Translations under genes and position numbers: made by a program
Source of the DNA: Isoetes taiwanensis
Taxonomy: Eukaryota > Streptophyta > Lycopodiopsida > Isoetales > Isoetaceae
Length of the DNA: 64,000 bases
Direction: 5' to 3'
Assembly (NCBI GenBank): GCA_021234155.1
Contig: JAJEKV010000075.1
Span: 866,001 to 930,000 of the forward strand
Shown here: one piece after another, positions 42,436-53,234 of the stretch
Numbering within the stretch: the first letter of the stretch is position 1
Layout: every line of letters begins with the position of its first letter
The notes under the pieces: model-generated
Databases searched by the model: none
What the model was told of the DNA's origin: nothing
The model's input: only the letters and a program-made list of their open reading frames with translations

Positions 42436-44071
42436 CAATGCATGCAGGACTTTTTTTTTTGTTTACATACCTCTATCACAGGCATCTTGCCATCCAGTGG
42501 CGATCCTTTCCAGCAACATATACATGGCACCATGGTATGCCACATCTGTTGTGCGCCCTTTTAATGGCTTTAGAAAAACTATTTCAAGAATATATGCTAT
42601 TTGAAGCATGATTTCGGTTGTGAGAAATTAAACATGCGAGGGTATATCTTACTTTTTGAATTTGGAAATTGAAGTGTGCATCCTATTTAAGGTGTTATAT
42701 ATTCTGATCCAATTTTTGAACTAAAAGATAGAGGACCAAGCGGAAGCATACCAAATTGTTCTAATCTAGTATAAGTAACTAATTGCAAACCTGTTGAAAA
42801 TGCTGCATGTTCATATCCGCAATTTGTAACTTTGCTTTTAAATCACGTAGCTCCTCCTTGAGCCATTGCAGCTTGGTAAAGAAGGAACAATTGTTGGACA
42901 TAAAATCCACTACATTCAATCTTTCATCTTTGAGAATTTAAAGTCGAATAGCCCACATTCTTCTGATTCATGCCCATACTCATGTTTCACCTTCAATACC
43001 CGCAGATCCATCTATGGGTCCTAAATTCCATTATTAACAAAGGGAAAAATCAATATGAATTTAGAAAATTAATGTTTGTCTTCCAGAGGGTATTAACAAG
43101 TTTTTGGCTGTTAGACAAGTTTCTGGCCGTTAGACAGCCAAACTTGCAATATTGACATCTCAAAAGGGATCAGTTCATCTTCCACAAGGTCAAGGACCAA
43201 ACCGTGAACCCCCTTCAAAATTTCTCACAACATTAACATGGCCCTTTACTCAGAGCCACATTTGAACAAGCATCAAGATGTCAAAGAAGTGTTGCATATC
43301 TAAATAATGTTACATAGTGTGCTTTTTAATTTTTCAGTGGGCAGTCTTGCATAACAATAGAAATAATTATAGAAATAATTTGATATCGTGCTAAATTAAT
43401 GAAAATCACTTTGTCTTACACATTGAGCATCATTACTGGTACTGTTCCACCTGTCCAAACTATAAGTCTACTTTTCTAAACTCATACAAGTATGTCATAT
43501 ATAATGTATGCCATATCAATGCATAAATACGCACCTTCAGCGAAAATGCACGAATCAGAGCCAACATATCACATGAGAGAGGAATTATGCAAAGAAAAAT
43601 CAAGAAAAACAAGTCAAAGTTTTCACCCCGTGTATACAATGGGGATTCATCCTCCCTCTATATGTCACACACTTGCCTTTGACCCGGGGGAGTCCATAAA
43701 GGCGCCCGGCTTTCTTGGCATAAAAGTCTAATATATATATATATTTTTTATGTTTTTTTAGAAAATAAAATAATGGTCATTTTCGAGGTAATTATTAGTA
43801 TCCTACTAAATCATTACGATTAAGATACTAATGAGTGCGAAATCCTAAAATGGTAGCCCTCTGAGAATTAATTTCCACGCCCTTTATAGACTATGGTGGT
43901 GAGGGAGAAGCCTCGTCCAATTCTCCCAAAGCAGAATGCGAGCTTCTTGCCGCTCTCCTTCAAAGCTCTGCTTCCCCTCCCTGGCGCCCGGCCAAGCGGC
44001 CTTGCCCTTACCTGCCTTTGGCCTAGGTCCTAGCCGGTTATGGCATAGGATCATGGACGATTCCTTTGCAG
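42436..44071. other. Intergenic sequence, no gene recognised
   Basis: AT-rich with scattered short frames. A TA run lies at about 43732-43743. The GC-richer stretch 43860-44040 precedes the acidic open frame and may hold its promoter or first exon. Confidence 0.4.
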
Positions 44072-44340
44072 GATGATGTCGAAACCAATTCTGTCCCCAA
44101 TTCAGAGGAGAGCCCCAAGCAGCATGAGGAGTACAGCAGCTCCTCTTCTGAAAGCTCTGAATACTCTCTTTCAGAGCTTTGAGGAGCTTTCGAAAGATTC
44201 CTCAATTTTTCATTCATCGTCGCGATTCTTGAGGAGGAGCGAGTTGATTTAGAAGACAACATCTGGAGCGAAGAAGAAGAGACCAGCGAAGAAGAAGACC
44301 CAGACAGTGAAGAAGAAGAAATATTTGCAGAATTTCACAA
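44072..44340 (+). pseudogene. Acidic Ser/Glu-rich open frame with one stop
   Basis: After an acceptor-like 'tttgcag' the frame reads DDVETNSVPNSEESPKQHEE, a serine run and a TGA at about 44179. The same frame then stays open to a good donor (GAGA/GTAAGT, about 44351). That second part includes ILEEERVDLEDNIWSEEEE and SEEEDPDSEEEEIFAEFHNW. Composition is like an acidic nuclear or histone-binding tail, but there is no diagnostic domain. It lies convergent to the transposase-like gene at 45-47.9 kb and may be the second gene of the same transposon. The in-frame stop suggests decay. Confidence 0.35.
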
Positions 44341-44489
44341 TTGGCTAGAGAGTAAGTACTAAGTAGCATGCAATTCAATTTTTTGCAATCTTTTATTACA
44401 CGCTTTCTAACTTTCTTTACTTTTCTTACAGATGAAGCTTGAAGTCCTGAAGCTGAGGAAGCCACTGTTTTTTTTTTTTTGTTATGATC

Positions 44490-44810
44490 AAGTTCAACCA
44501 CAGGCCTTTTGTGCCTTCGTTATTTTTTGAAAAAACAGATACCACAGGCCTTAGTGCCTTTCTTTGATCTCACCCATATATGTCTAACAGGCCTTAGTGC
44601 CTTAAACTTGAAACACGGGCCTTAGTGCCTTGTAATATATGATGGCCTTAGTGCCTTTTTTTAATATATACAGGCCTTGTGCCTTTCTGAAGTTTTATGT
44701 GTTGTAATATTCTGAAGTATTACGTTACGAAGTATTACGTTTTCTGTTTTAATCAATTGGTTTTGTAATACCTTTTTATTATGCCTTCAGTTTAATCCAG
44801 GCCTTGTGCA
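44490..44810 (+). repeat. Seven copies of a GGCCTTAGTGCCTT motif
   Basis: CAGGCCTTAGTGCCTT or slight variants (CAGGCCTTGTGCC) occur about seven times at 25-60 bp spacing between T-rich spacers. The motif core GGC.TTAGTGCC is itself nearly palindromic. It is non-coding and lies between the convergent acidic frame and the transposase-like gene. Confidence 0.8.
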
Positions 44811-44980
44811 AGTTTAATTCAGTTTAATTCAGTTTAATCCAGTTTTACCTTGGAATTCATTCAACATTCGAGTACAAAATTCTATAACTGAAGCATAAAA
44901 AATGAGAATGCAAAATACAGAAACTTCTTTATATTCATAAAAGTACCTATATAGTACCCTTTACACAATTGCTCTTTCCA

Positions 44981-45532
44981 CTATTCCAACAACATGGGAA
45001 GCCTCTCTAGAATATCTTCTTCTTCTTTGGCACTTAGAGTGTAAACCACTCCCCGCTTAACAACGTGCTTTGCTTGAACCAACCTGACTTTGTTCTTTGC
45101 AACTTGAGTGGCATAAACAATTGCTTTATTTCCTCTACAAAACTTGTAGCTAGATTTACAATTCACCAACTTCTCATAGTATGTCCCTTCTATGACCTCA
45201 TCCCCTTTCACAAACTTCTGCCCTTGCATATCTACAAAGTCTTCTAACACCGAGTACTTAGCTTTGGTACATAGGATAAGGTAGAATTTCACATTCTCGT
45301 GATTGTTATTTGGAGCCACCACTGCAAAGACATCACCTATAGATACTTGCATGCTACATAAGTCAGCGCTGCCAATGTATGCTTCTTCTCCTTCATCATG
45401 TACTTCTTCTTCAACAATAGCTTTGATGGGCTGTACCACAACTAGTTCAAACTTCTTAGTATATGATACATTGGGACAAGATTCCCAATTCAAATCTAAA
45501 CAATATGTGCAAAAGCAAGAGGTTTTCGACAC
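44981..45532 (-). CDS. C-terminal part of the transposase-like protein, 183 residues open
   Basis: The longest intact frame of the transposon. It begins MSKTSCFCTYCLDLNWESCP and contains an acidic stretch (EEEVHDEGEEAYIG). A globular segment (VSIGDVFAVVAP, YLILCTKAKYSV, FVKGDEVIEGTYYEKL) resembles a small beta-rich module. It ends in a Lys/Arg-rich tail and LSAKEEEDILERLPMLLE. The apparent start is probably internal to a longer protein because the upstream frame (45766-45542) continues in another phase. Function is inferred only from its place behind the HGKG and SCFC motifs. Confidence 0.5.
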   Translation of the reverse strand: MSKTSCFCTYCLDLNWESCPNVSYTKKFELVVVQPIKAIVEEEVHDEGEEAYIGSADLCSMQVSIGDVFAVVAPNNNHENVKFYLILCTKAKYSVLEDFVDMQGQKFVKGDEVIEGTYYEKLVNCKSSYKFCRGNKAIVYATQVAKNKVRLVQAKHVVKRGVVYTLSAKEEEDILERLPMLLE

Positions 45533-46849
45533 ATAAATATGTCATGTGATTTGAACACCCATGGAAACAATGAAGGTTTCTAGATCCTTCAATAGGGCGT
45601 GCTTCCCACTGATTTTTACGTCCACTTGTCCTATTTCAACCTCCCAAAAAGTTCTACTACGGTTTGAATCTTCTTTTTTATATGTTGTGGGTCTTTCTTT
45701 GTTGACATGTCTTGCTTTAGCCATTCCACCACCTCGTGTGCATTGGTCATCTTCTTTGCCCTTCAAGCATCTTTGCTCTCAAAGCCCTCTTTATTCTTGC
45801 TCTGCACCATCATGTTCTCCCTTCCCATGGCGAGCACCAAAAAGTTCCACATCATGTCTAAACACGTTAAAGATTTGAATCTAGCATCAAAATAAAATGA
45901 TTTTTTACCTTTGAATTGTGAGGTTTTTTGCACCATCGAAGACATAATGCTTCTTCAAAGTGATTTCCTTCTCTTGCATCCAATGATTGTGTAAGAGAAA
46001 GCAATCTTTGCACAAACAAAGAATCATGTTTTACGTCATCGGATATATAAAAATGTTCTTCCTTGATCATTTCTTGTGTCTCGGGATCCCTTCTATATGT
46101 GAGGTGCACAAGAATAGTGATACTGCTCATTATGCCAATGCTTGGGTTTGGACTTCATTACGCTCCTTGAAAGAGTAATTCTCTGCAAAGTCAACCAACG
46201 ATACAATAGTATCATCAACAAACCTGTTCGGTGTAGTGCTTGCGCCATTTATACACGAAATTATGTGTCACAAACTCCTTTGCTTTAGATCACGAAGGTT
46301 TCCATCAAAACATTGGGAGAAGTCGTAAATATTGATGCTCAATTCTTTTTTGGGTTTGCCATTTTATCCTTACCAATTTCAATGTAGTCTATGTTCTCCC
46401 AAGTGATTTTTGAGAGTCTTGTCCTTTGTTTCTTCTTTTGGACACCTTTCCATTTTGTCCACACCACATTTCTTTGCGGGTTCACGACAAACATGCTTTC
46501 ATTGTGCCACTCCTCACCTTCGGGCTTTGGGCAAACCATGCTTCTCCACATGTCAGCTGTTAGGCGCCAAACATGTCTTCTTTGCATTGCACCCTACCCA
46601 GCTTGCCTTGTGGTCACATATCTTGCAATCCGCCGGTGCAATGCGCACCGGTGCACCATGGACTTTTTCCTCATGTTCTTCACCCCTTCCCTCGGCATTG
46701 ACATCCTCTCATGATAGGCGCAACAACAATTATTGAATTAGGATAGCTTTACAACAAAGTAAGGCTTTAATTTCTCGAAGGCTCTGCGCTTAATTTGAAC
46801 ATCTGGATTGTCTTGCTTGAAAAACTAGTGAAAAATTAAATGCTACTTG

Positions 46850-47350
46850 AATAAGAATAGAAAACTACCTAGTAAATGCTAATGCTAATACCACTAGAAA
46901 AAAACAAGCTGCTAATGAATAGCAACTCAGAACTAATTACTGATTCCATTAGCATTATAACATAACCCTTAGCAAACCAAACCACTAACCAGTGCTAGGA
47001 CATTGAGATGAAAGCATTGCTAATCTGTAGTGGTAGGTTGTGCTTCACTAACTAAAGATTAAGTTTAGTGCTAACATTAACAAAATTACTAACAGTGGAA
47101 CAACATTAACGAAAATAGTAATATTAGCACTGTCATTTACAAAATCACTAACAGTGGCACTAACATCAATACAATTACTAAACGTGGCACCAACATTATA
47201 AAGGTAAGAAACCTTAGCACTATATCAAGAAATGATCCATTATCAACCATCAATAGCACTAAGACTTGCTACCACGAGAAGAAGGTGCAGATTAACTCCA
47301 TTAGCAGATCATATTAGAATCAATACTTCAAAACTTATAAAAAAATATTA
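46850..47350 (-). repeat. Motif-rich intron (TTAGT/GTTAG) of the transposase-like gene
   Basis: On the plus strand it reads GCTAAT, CACTAAC, ATTACTAACAGTGG and similar, some twenty times. It lies between coding segments that end at a donor near 47400 and resume about 46.7 kb. A similar motif-rich region, reading the same relative to its gene, is at 35340-35850. Confidence 0.5.
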
Positions 47351-47890
47351 GTATTAGTAAACGTGAAAAAAGACTTAGTAAAAAACTGATCTACAGATAG
47401 TATACCTGGCTCACATCAAGGTAATGTGTTGGATGCTTAGGATGTTTTCCTCTACCAGATCTAACGTCTTTGAAGTTAGGCAAAACTCTGGTGTAGTTTG
47501 TCCAATAATCCACAACTTTTTCAATCACTTCTTGGTTCAGGGAATCCTTTCTCTTCTTCCTTCCCCCAAGAGCCCACAATGCGTTTTTATTACTAATTGC
47601 AACAGGATGCTTCTTAGCTCTGGAACAGATGAATTCCTAAAGCCTTGGCAGCTAATCTTTTGCTTCCATGCCTGACCTTCCCAAGTGCCATGACTAATCT
47701 TTGCTCTTTTTCTTTGCTAATTTGTCATTGGACTCCCTCCTTTCCCGTCTTTGTATGGTTTCTTGGATGCTACCGACAATTTCCACTTTGTGAACAATCT
47801 TTTCCTTATCGGAACAACGCAGCTTTGCATAACTTTGTTGTTCTCCACTAGATGCCATACTTCTTTCTTACGGTGCGTAGACATCGAACA

Positions 47891-50093
47891 CATCAAATCA
47901 AAAACGTTTTTACGTGATTATGGGTTGCATGTTGCGGTGCTCAATACTCAATCTAAATTTTCATTTGACAATTGTTGCCTCATCTTGCTTGCTCTTTTTG
48001 CGTTGCTTACGCAAAGCGCCATTTCAGCCTCTGTCTTAGTCATTAGTCATTGGATCACAAAAGCCCGAACAAAAATGGATGGAAAGAAAGCGAGATCTCT
48101 CTCCCTCGAGAAAGGGGAATCAACCACCCCGATATTCTCATTAATTTTGAATTTCCCTCTTCCCATAATACTAAAAATAGTGCTAATTTGGGTGGACAAA
48201 AGGACACTAATTATGAGACAAATAACGTCGCGAGGACCCTATAAACCGTTCTCTTCTCAACTCTTGAGGTCGAGGGTGGAAAGTGGATTTGCCTCTGCTC
48301 TGCCTCTGCCTCAAAATCCGATTTGTTGAAGAAGATGTGGCTTTTTTGAAAATCAGCCCGGCGACCTGCAGCGTGGGAAGAATTTGGGAAGGACAATAAG
48401 AACTCAAGCAAAAAAAAAAAAAAAAAAAAAATCTACACAACAAATCAAAATCTTGAGCAATTGAAGATACAATTGTGCAATCTGAAACAACCCACACGCA
48501 TGCTATTATATCGATTAATGTTTTGCCACGAGCGAGCCGCGAGGCTGGAGTGGGGCGGCGGGGAATTCTTGAGGAGTTGGGATCAATCTTGGCCCTCCGT
48601 GTCGCCCTTGATGGAGGCAGCGATCTCGATCTCAGGAGCTGCTAAAACCGAGCAAATCAAGCGTTGGTCGGGAAGAGGGGAGGGACCAATATGGAGCCCA
48701 AAATCAAGCACAAAGGTCATCTTAAATGCGTCGATTTGGGGGCGAGAAAGAAGGGTTTATTAAATTGGGAAATAAAATGGAATCCATCGGTGGAATTATC
48801 CCGTCTGGTTGGGAGGCTGGGGAGGCTAAGAAATGGGGGCTCGTCGCCCGATGCTCGAGCTGGAAGAGTTTGGAAGCACCGCTACAACCTGTTTGGAAAA
48901 TGGGGTGGGTGGCTATGGAAAGGGATTGCGATGGCCAAATCACGAAGGTGGAGGGGCGGCGGTAGGTCTTTGGAACCACTTTCGAAAATGCACGATTCAG
49001 TGGTGAGAGGTGCCGGGGAGTTGCAGCCCAGGGAGCCATTCGCGGAATTGGCTGAATGAGCGGCTCGAAGCTAGAAATCCTTGAAGAATAGGGAAAAAGC
49101 TGACTTCTTGTGGCGAGAACTCTTGGTCTTTCTTTGGTGTTGTGGTTGTTGTTCTTAGGATGCCCGGCGAGGCGGAGTTCTAACTTTGCTCTGCCCTGCT
49201 TCCATGTGACCCTAACCTCCCTCCCACCTGATTTCACGAAGAAGGCGGCTTTTGAAAGCAGCGCATGGCCGAATTTATCCGATTTGTGGAGAGTGTGCAT
49301 GCTAGGTTCAGAAATGCTTGGAAATCTGAGAAGAATGGAGGAATCTGCCAGATCCTTTTCATCTACATTCTTTCATCTACCTCCTTCTTTCTGTTCTTTG
49401 CTCTGCATTTTTGGATCTCATTCTCCATAGCTGTGAAGCTTTTCGTTGCGGGTCAATTCCGGTGGGAGCTATGGCTATGGGAGCTTCTTCCGGAAACAAA
49501 GAGTCCAAGTGGTACAAATATCTTCGTCTTAAAGATATGTACCAAATTTTAAATTTCAAGCATGGGTGGGAAAAAAAGGCGGGGTATTAGAAAAAAGCGG
49601 GGTAAATAAATATGTTGAAAAAAAAGTGTAAAATAAATGCTACAATAGGATTATATTTTGACGTTTATTTATACGTCCCCAATTTCTCTTTTTATGTGTG
49701 TGCTACTATGTTCACACGTTAAATATTATGTTGCCATGGTGCACGTTTTCTAGGCATATATTTTTATTCTAAGGTAAAATTTTAACTTTTCAAAGATCAT
49801 GATATACTTTACACCTTGTTTAACCCATTTTAAAGGTTTAAGACACAAAATGGGGACAAGTACTCTTTGATGCACATGATCATCCTCTCTGTATAGTTCC
49901 TAAGACAATGTAAGGTTTACATATTAATAGATTTAATGCATAGGTCTAATAGGCTCTCATAGGTTTAATGCACAGGTTTACATTGGTTTAATCATTTCAA
50001 TGTGCATTCATAGGTATATTACATAGATTTACATATTTTTAATGTATATCTTTCATGGGTTTAATGCATAGGTTTAGATTAGTTTAGATTGCG
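47891..50093. other. Mixed sequence, no gene recognised
   Basis: A poly-A run lies at about 48409-48431. The stretch 48500-49560 is more GC-rich, with long overlapping frames on both strands, but none is consistent. One plus-strand frame (49265-49552) has a hydrophobic span (ILFIYILSSTSFFLFFALHF) that could cross a membrane; this is weak evidence. The rest is AT-rich. Confidence 0.35.
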
Positions 50094-50530
50094 AGTCGAG
50101 AAAGGCTCTCAGACTTGCGTTTTTTACTCTGAGCTGCCTTTCTCGATTTGCGAGCCGAGAAAGGCCATTAGAGGGGCCTTGAGGGTCTTTCTCGACTCGC
50201 GATTGAGAAAGGCCCTCAAAAAACTGTTTTTTTCCTAGTTAAAAAAAAGGAAAAAAAAAGGTTTTTTTATTGCTCTGAGCTATGTTTCTCGACTCTCGAG
50301 TCGAGAACGGCCATTAGAGGGACCTTGAGGGTCTTTCTCGACTCAAGGTCACTCTGAGTTTCCTTTCTCGACTCGCGAGTTGAGAAAGGCCCTCAGACTT
50401 GCGTTTTCACTCTGAGTTACCTTTCTCGACTCGCGAGTCGAGAAAGGCCATAAGAGAGTCGAGAAAGGCCCTCAAAAAACTTTTTTTCTTCCTACATTTC
50501 TCGCCTTAGGGCCTTTCTCGACTCATATTC
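50094..50530. repeat. Array of the palindrome TCTCGACTCGCGAGTCGAGA
   Basis: At least six copies of a CTTTCTCGACTCGCGAGTCG / AGAAAGGCC palindrome are embedded in tandem units containing 'ccctcagacttgcgttt', 'actctgagct' and 'ccattagagggaccttgagg' (in part). The copies at about 50365-50390 and 50425-50450 are nearly perfect and others carry single changes. Related copies are scattered from 50.98 to 61.9 kb. Confidence 0.9.
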
Positions 50531-51104
50531 TTCAGAAGTGGACCTTAGAACTGGTTGTCTTCTTATTTGTATTGTCTGTAGCATCAATTGCATTAACTTG
50601 ATTTTGCCTTTCCCGGTACAGATCGCGAACAGAAAGGACATGATCGAGAGCCATGGAAAGGCCCATTCATTGAGGAAAGGGGACGAGAAGAGGTTGGTGA
50701 CATGCATTGGTCAGGCTAGTGTTCAGATTTCTATTCTCTTCAAGTTGCTCTTGTGACTTGGAACACCTCAGACCTTGCTCTGCATGTTGTTCCCAGTAGG
50801 TGGTCTGTGTGCAAAGATGATGTAATATTTGTGTCAGCCTGACCATCATGGTATCTTCAACCATTGTAAAATACAATGTAATGAAATTATTTATGAATAA
50901 AAATTCAGGGCAGATCAGCACTTTGTTTACAGAGAGATAGCATTTTCATTGGTTTTAGTTGTGCTCTTTATCTTCTTGACTCGCTAGCCGAGAAAAGTAG
51001 ACCACGTAATTTTCCTTAACATTTTTTTTCACACAGGAAAACAGGCATCTTCTAAAGCAATAATGCGGTTTTAAAATTGTAATTGTAATTGTATTGAATC
51101 ACGC
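50531..51104 (+). other. Intergenic sequence with a repeat shared with 57.8 kb
   Basis: A possible exon after 'cccggtacag' reads IANRKDMIESHGKAHSLRKG before a stop at about 50756; it was not identified. Positions about 50830-50905, read in reverse, match 57838-57915 ('acattgtattttaca', a GACCATCATGGT-type hairpin, 'acatcatctt'). It also holds one degenerate palindrome copy (GACTCGCTAGCCGAG, about 50980). Confidence 0.4.
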
Positions 51105-51437
51105 CTGTTAGACCATCAGGTCCATAGACGAGAAAAGTTACATGCATGTTTTTTTGGTCAACTGAAAAAAAACGGGAAAAACTAACAAAACTAGACCTTA
51201 CACATCAAGGTCTTTTGCCATGTCGTAAAGGTCCAGTAGCTCTTTCCTTGACCTGTCATAATCTTGAAGATACATACCAAGTTTTATAACTGGTAAATTC
51301 AAAAGCTCGTGAAAAGAATCGCAGCTGATATCATGCTGTGCCCTTAGGTAGTCAAAAGCTGAGCAATGGAGAAGAGCATGTCGTTCATCTTCTACTTGAG
51401 CATCTAGGCACTCGTCCTTTTCGTGTAAAATAACAGG
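51080..51437 (-). mobile_element. LINE 3' end, cut at 51437
   Basis: AATTGT-type tail (51078-51095), hairpin GACCATCAGGTC (51112-51123), then antisense ORF2 C-terminus: CLDAQVEDERHALLHCSAFD at about 51420-51350, then DISCDSFHELLNLPVIKLGM. It is the same family as the 24-29 kb copies. LINE similarity stops where the 51438 inverted repeat begins. Confidence 0.75.
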
Positions 51438-52479
51438 GTTCCAAAAAAAAGTGGGAATGGAATGAGACCCACTTTATCTCAGAATTTAACCATCCCATCT
51501 ATTCAAAGAAGTGTTAGCAGAAATAGAAACTATCTAGGGACTAACCAGTCTCTTGGCTGGAGCCATTATCATGGTAGGTCTCCAAACTTTGGGTCTGTTG
51601 GCAAGAACTGGCAAGAACTGGTAGCTGCTCCTTCTCTCCTCTTCCCAATTCGAATTTGGGGCAAAAATGGAGGTAGGACCCCTATTTCTCCACCCAAATT
51701 AGCAAATCCCACTTGGCCAATCAAGTTAGGCCAGGTGGCACTCCCTTATTGGTGACGTTTAACTAATTATACCTTAATTAGGTTAATTATTCCCTAATTT
51801 TATTAGCATAGCTAATAAAATCCATTTTAAGTGAATCTATTTAAGGGTTTAATTAAATACTGGTGACGTGTCTTGGTATGCATTCGTATACCATATAAAT
51901 ACCTGGAACGTCACATTCTCCCCCCCTTGGATTAATGCTGTCCTCAGCATTAGAGTTAGTGGAGACTGAATATGCAAAAGATAAGTTTTAGATTACATAT
52001 AAAAGTCATAGGACGAAAGTCCTTTAACAAACAAAAGAAATAACTCTAGAGTGTACTCATAACACAAAATTTCAAATGCAAGAGTTGGCCTCCAGACTGA
52101 GGCCTAGCTTGTTCTGCAGTTTGTCAGTATGCCCTACTGGCCTACAGAAGTAAAATACATCAGTATTTACAAAATGATTTAAGTAGTGTGGTTGAAGGGA
52201 CCACCCCCTTAAGTAAATGAAAAAATATGAATGGAAGAATCCTATCATGCCTAAGGTTTGCATGTCGTCTCGGCGTAAGGAATGGCCATATCCCCATTAT
52301 AGCCGCAGACGAATGCGTCCTATCATGAATGCTTACATGCCCAGTTCCCCACCTAAGATGCATGTAACCCAACCCCTAAAATGATCCATGTCGGATCTCT
52401 CTCATATGATCCCTATCGGACCCATACACAATGCTTACCGTTAGGGTTGGAGATGATTGCATCTTGAATGGTACGACCC

Positions 52480-52637
52480 TGGCATTCGTTCATAAAGTCC
52501 GGTAAGTCTTATCCAAATCCGCTTTAAGAACCCATGTTGCATCTTCTGTGGGTAAGTGTTTCCACTTAACCAAGTATTGCAAGATTTGAGTTCGGCAGGT
52601 TTGTTTATACGCGCGATCAAGGAGAGCTTCAGGCACA
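52480..52637 (-). pseudogene. Chromodomain of the chromovirus integrase
   Basis: Read on the minus strand in the proper frame: EALLDRAYKQTCRTQILQYL, then VKWKHLPTEDATWVLKADLD. The V.W...P..DATW pattern is that of Ty3/gypsy chromodomains, which bind modified histone tails and direct integration to heterochromatin. One frameshift is needed to keep the downstream part. Confidence 0.8.
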
Positions 52638-53233
52638 CATTAGGGCGGATTTGGGGTCTCAAAATGGCCTCGTAAGAAAAATTCCATGTCATATTTTCTC
52701 TTGCTTATTAATTGTACTTTCCTTCTCTTTGATCGCAATAAATACTCAAAAACTAACTTCATCAATTAGTTTTTGGGCCATAACTTTTGATTCATAGTTT
52801 CAAATCGCATGATTTTTGTTTCATTAGATGCGGAATCAAAAGATCTATCCAATTATGTAGATTGAATATATTTTAATCTAATTTAGATGACCAAAAGTTA
52901 AAAAAACAAGAAAAACCTGGTTTTTTGCATTTGTTTAGTATTTCCTTTTATCAAAAGCATATCAAGGCTATACTCATTGGAAAGATCTCGCTATGGGCTA
53001 TCCAACGCAACAAACGGCGTGCAATTTGGACATCACAATCACAAGTTATAGCCAAAAAACGATTGCATTTGAGTTAAAAAATGCAATTATTACAGTACTA
53101 TTTATTGCAAAAGTGCCACGTAATACTGATTTTCATTTTGAATTCCTCTCTTTCATTGGCTAGAAGGTACTATGACGTGGATATTAGAAATTAAAGTTAA
53201 GGGCCATTTTGAGACCCCAAATCCGCCCTAATG
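52638..53233. mobile_element. 600 bp MITE-like element, copy 2, inside the chromovirus
   Basis: Same terminal inverted repeats (CATTAGGGCGGATTTGGGG ... CCGCCCTAATG) and the same interior as 31396-31995, in opposite orientation, 596 bp. It sits between the integrase C-terminal domain (ending LLEMTEDQLS) and the chromodomain. It therefore jumped after the chromovirus had inserted. Confidence 0.88.
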
Positions 53234-53234
53234 A

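Larger units (their letters stand above)
44981..47890 (-). mobile_element. Decayed DNA transposon, transposase-like gene
   Basis: Minus-strand segments in order: a basic helix-rich start (EKEQRLVMALGKVRHGSKRLAA, about 47740-47670); RRKKRKDSL..VVDYWTNYTRVLPN and HYLDVSQ (47579-47400), ending at a GT donor; an intron rich in TTAGT motifs; QRRHVWRLTADMWRS (46580); FYISDDVKHDSLFVQRLLSL (46070-46010); and a DGA..L.IQ stretch near 45920. Then WNF(F)GARHGKGEHDGA (45850-45798, one base lost) and SCFCTYC (about 45515) follow. From memory, SDG...QFK, HGKG..DG and SCFC..C blocks characterise a widespread DDE-type transposase group; I cannot name the superfamily with confidence. Several frameshifts make it inactive. 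Confidence 0.6.

Noticed and set aside
48722-49300. Antisense open frame of 192 codons
   Set aside because: Overlaps other long frames on both strands in a GC-richer stretch; no recognisable motif and no consistent neighbours.
50094-50530. Palindrome array as rho-independent-type terminators
   Set aside because: Eukaryotic context, no adjacent genes ending there, and copies occur in tandem in noncoding sequence.
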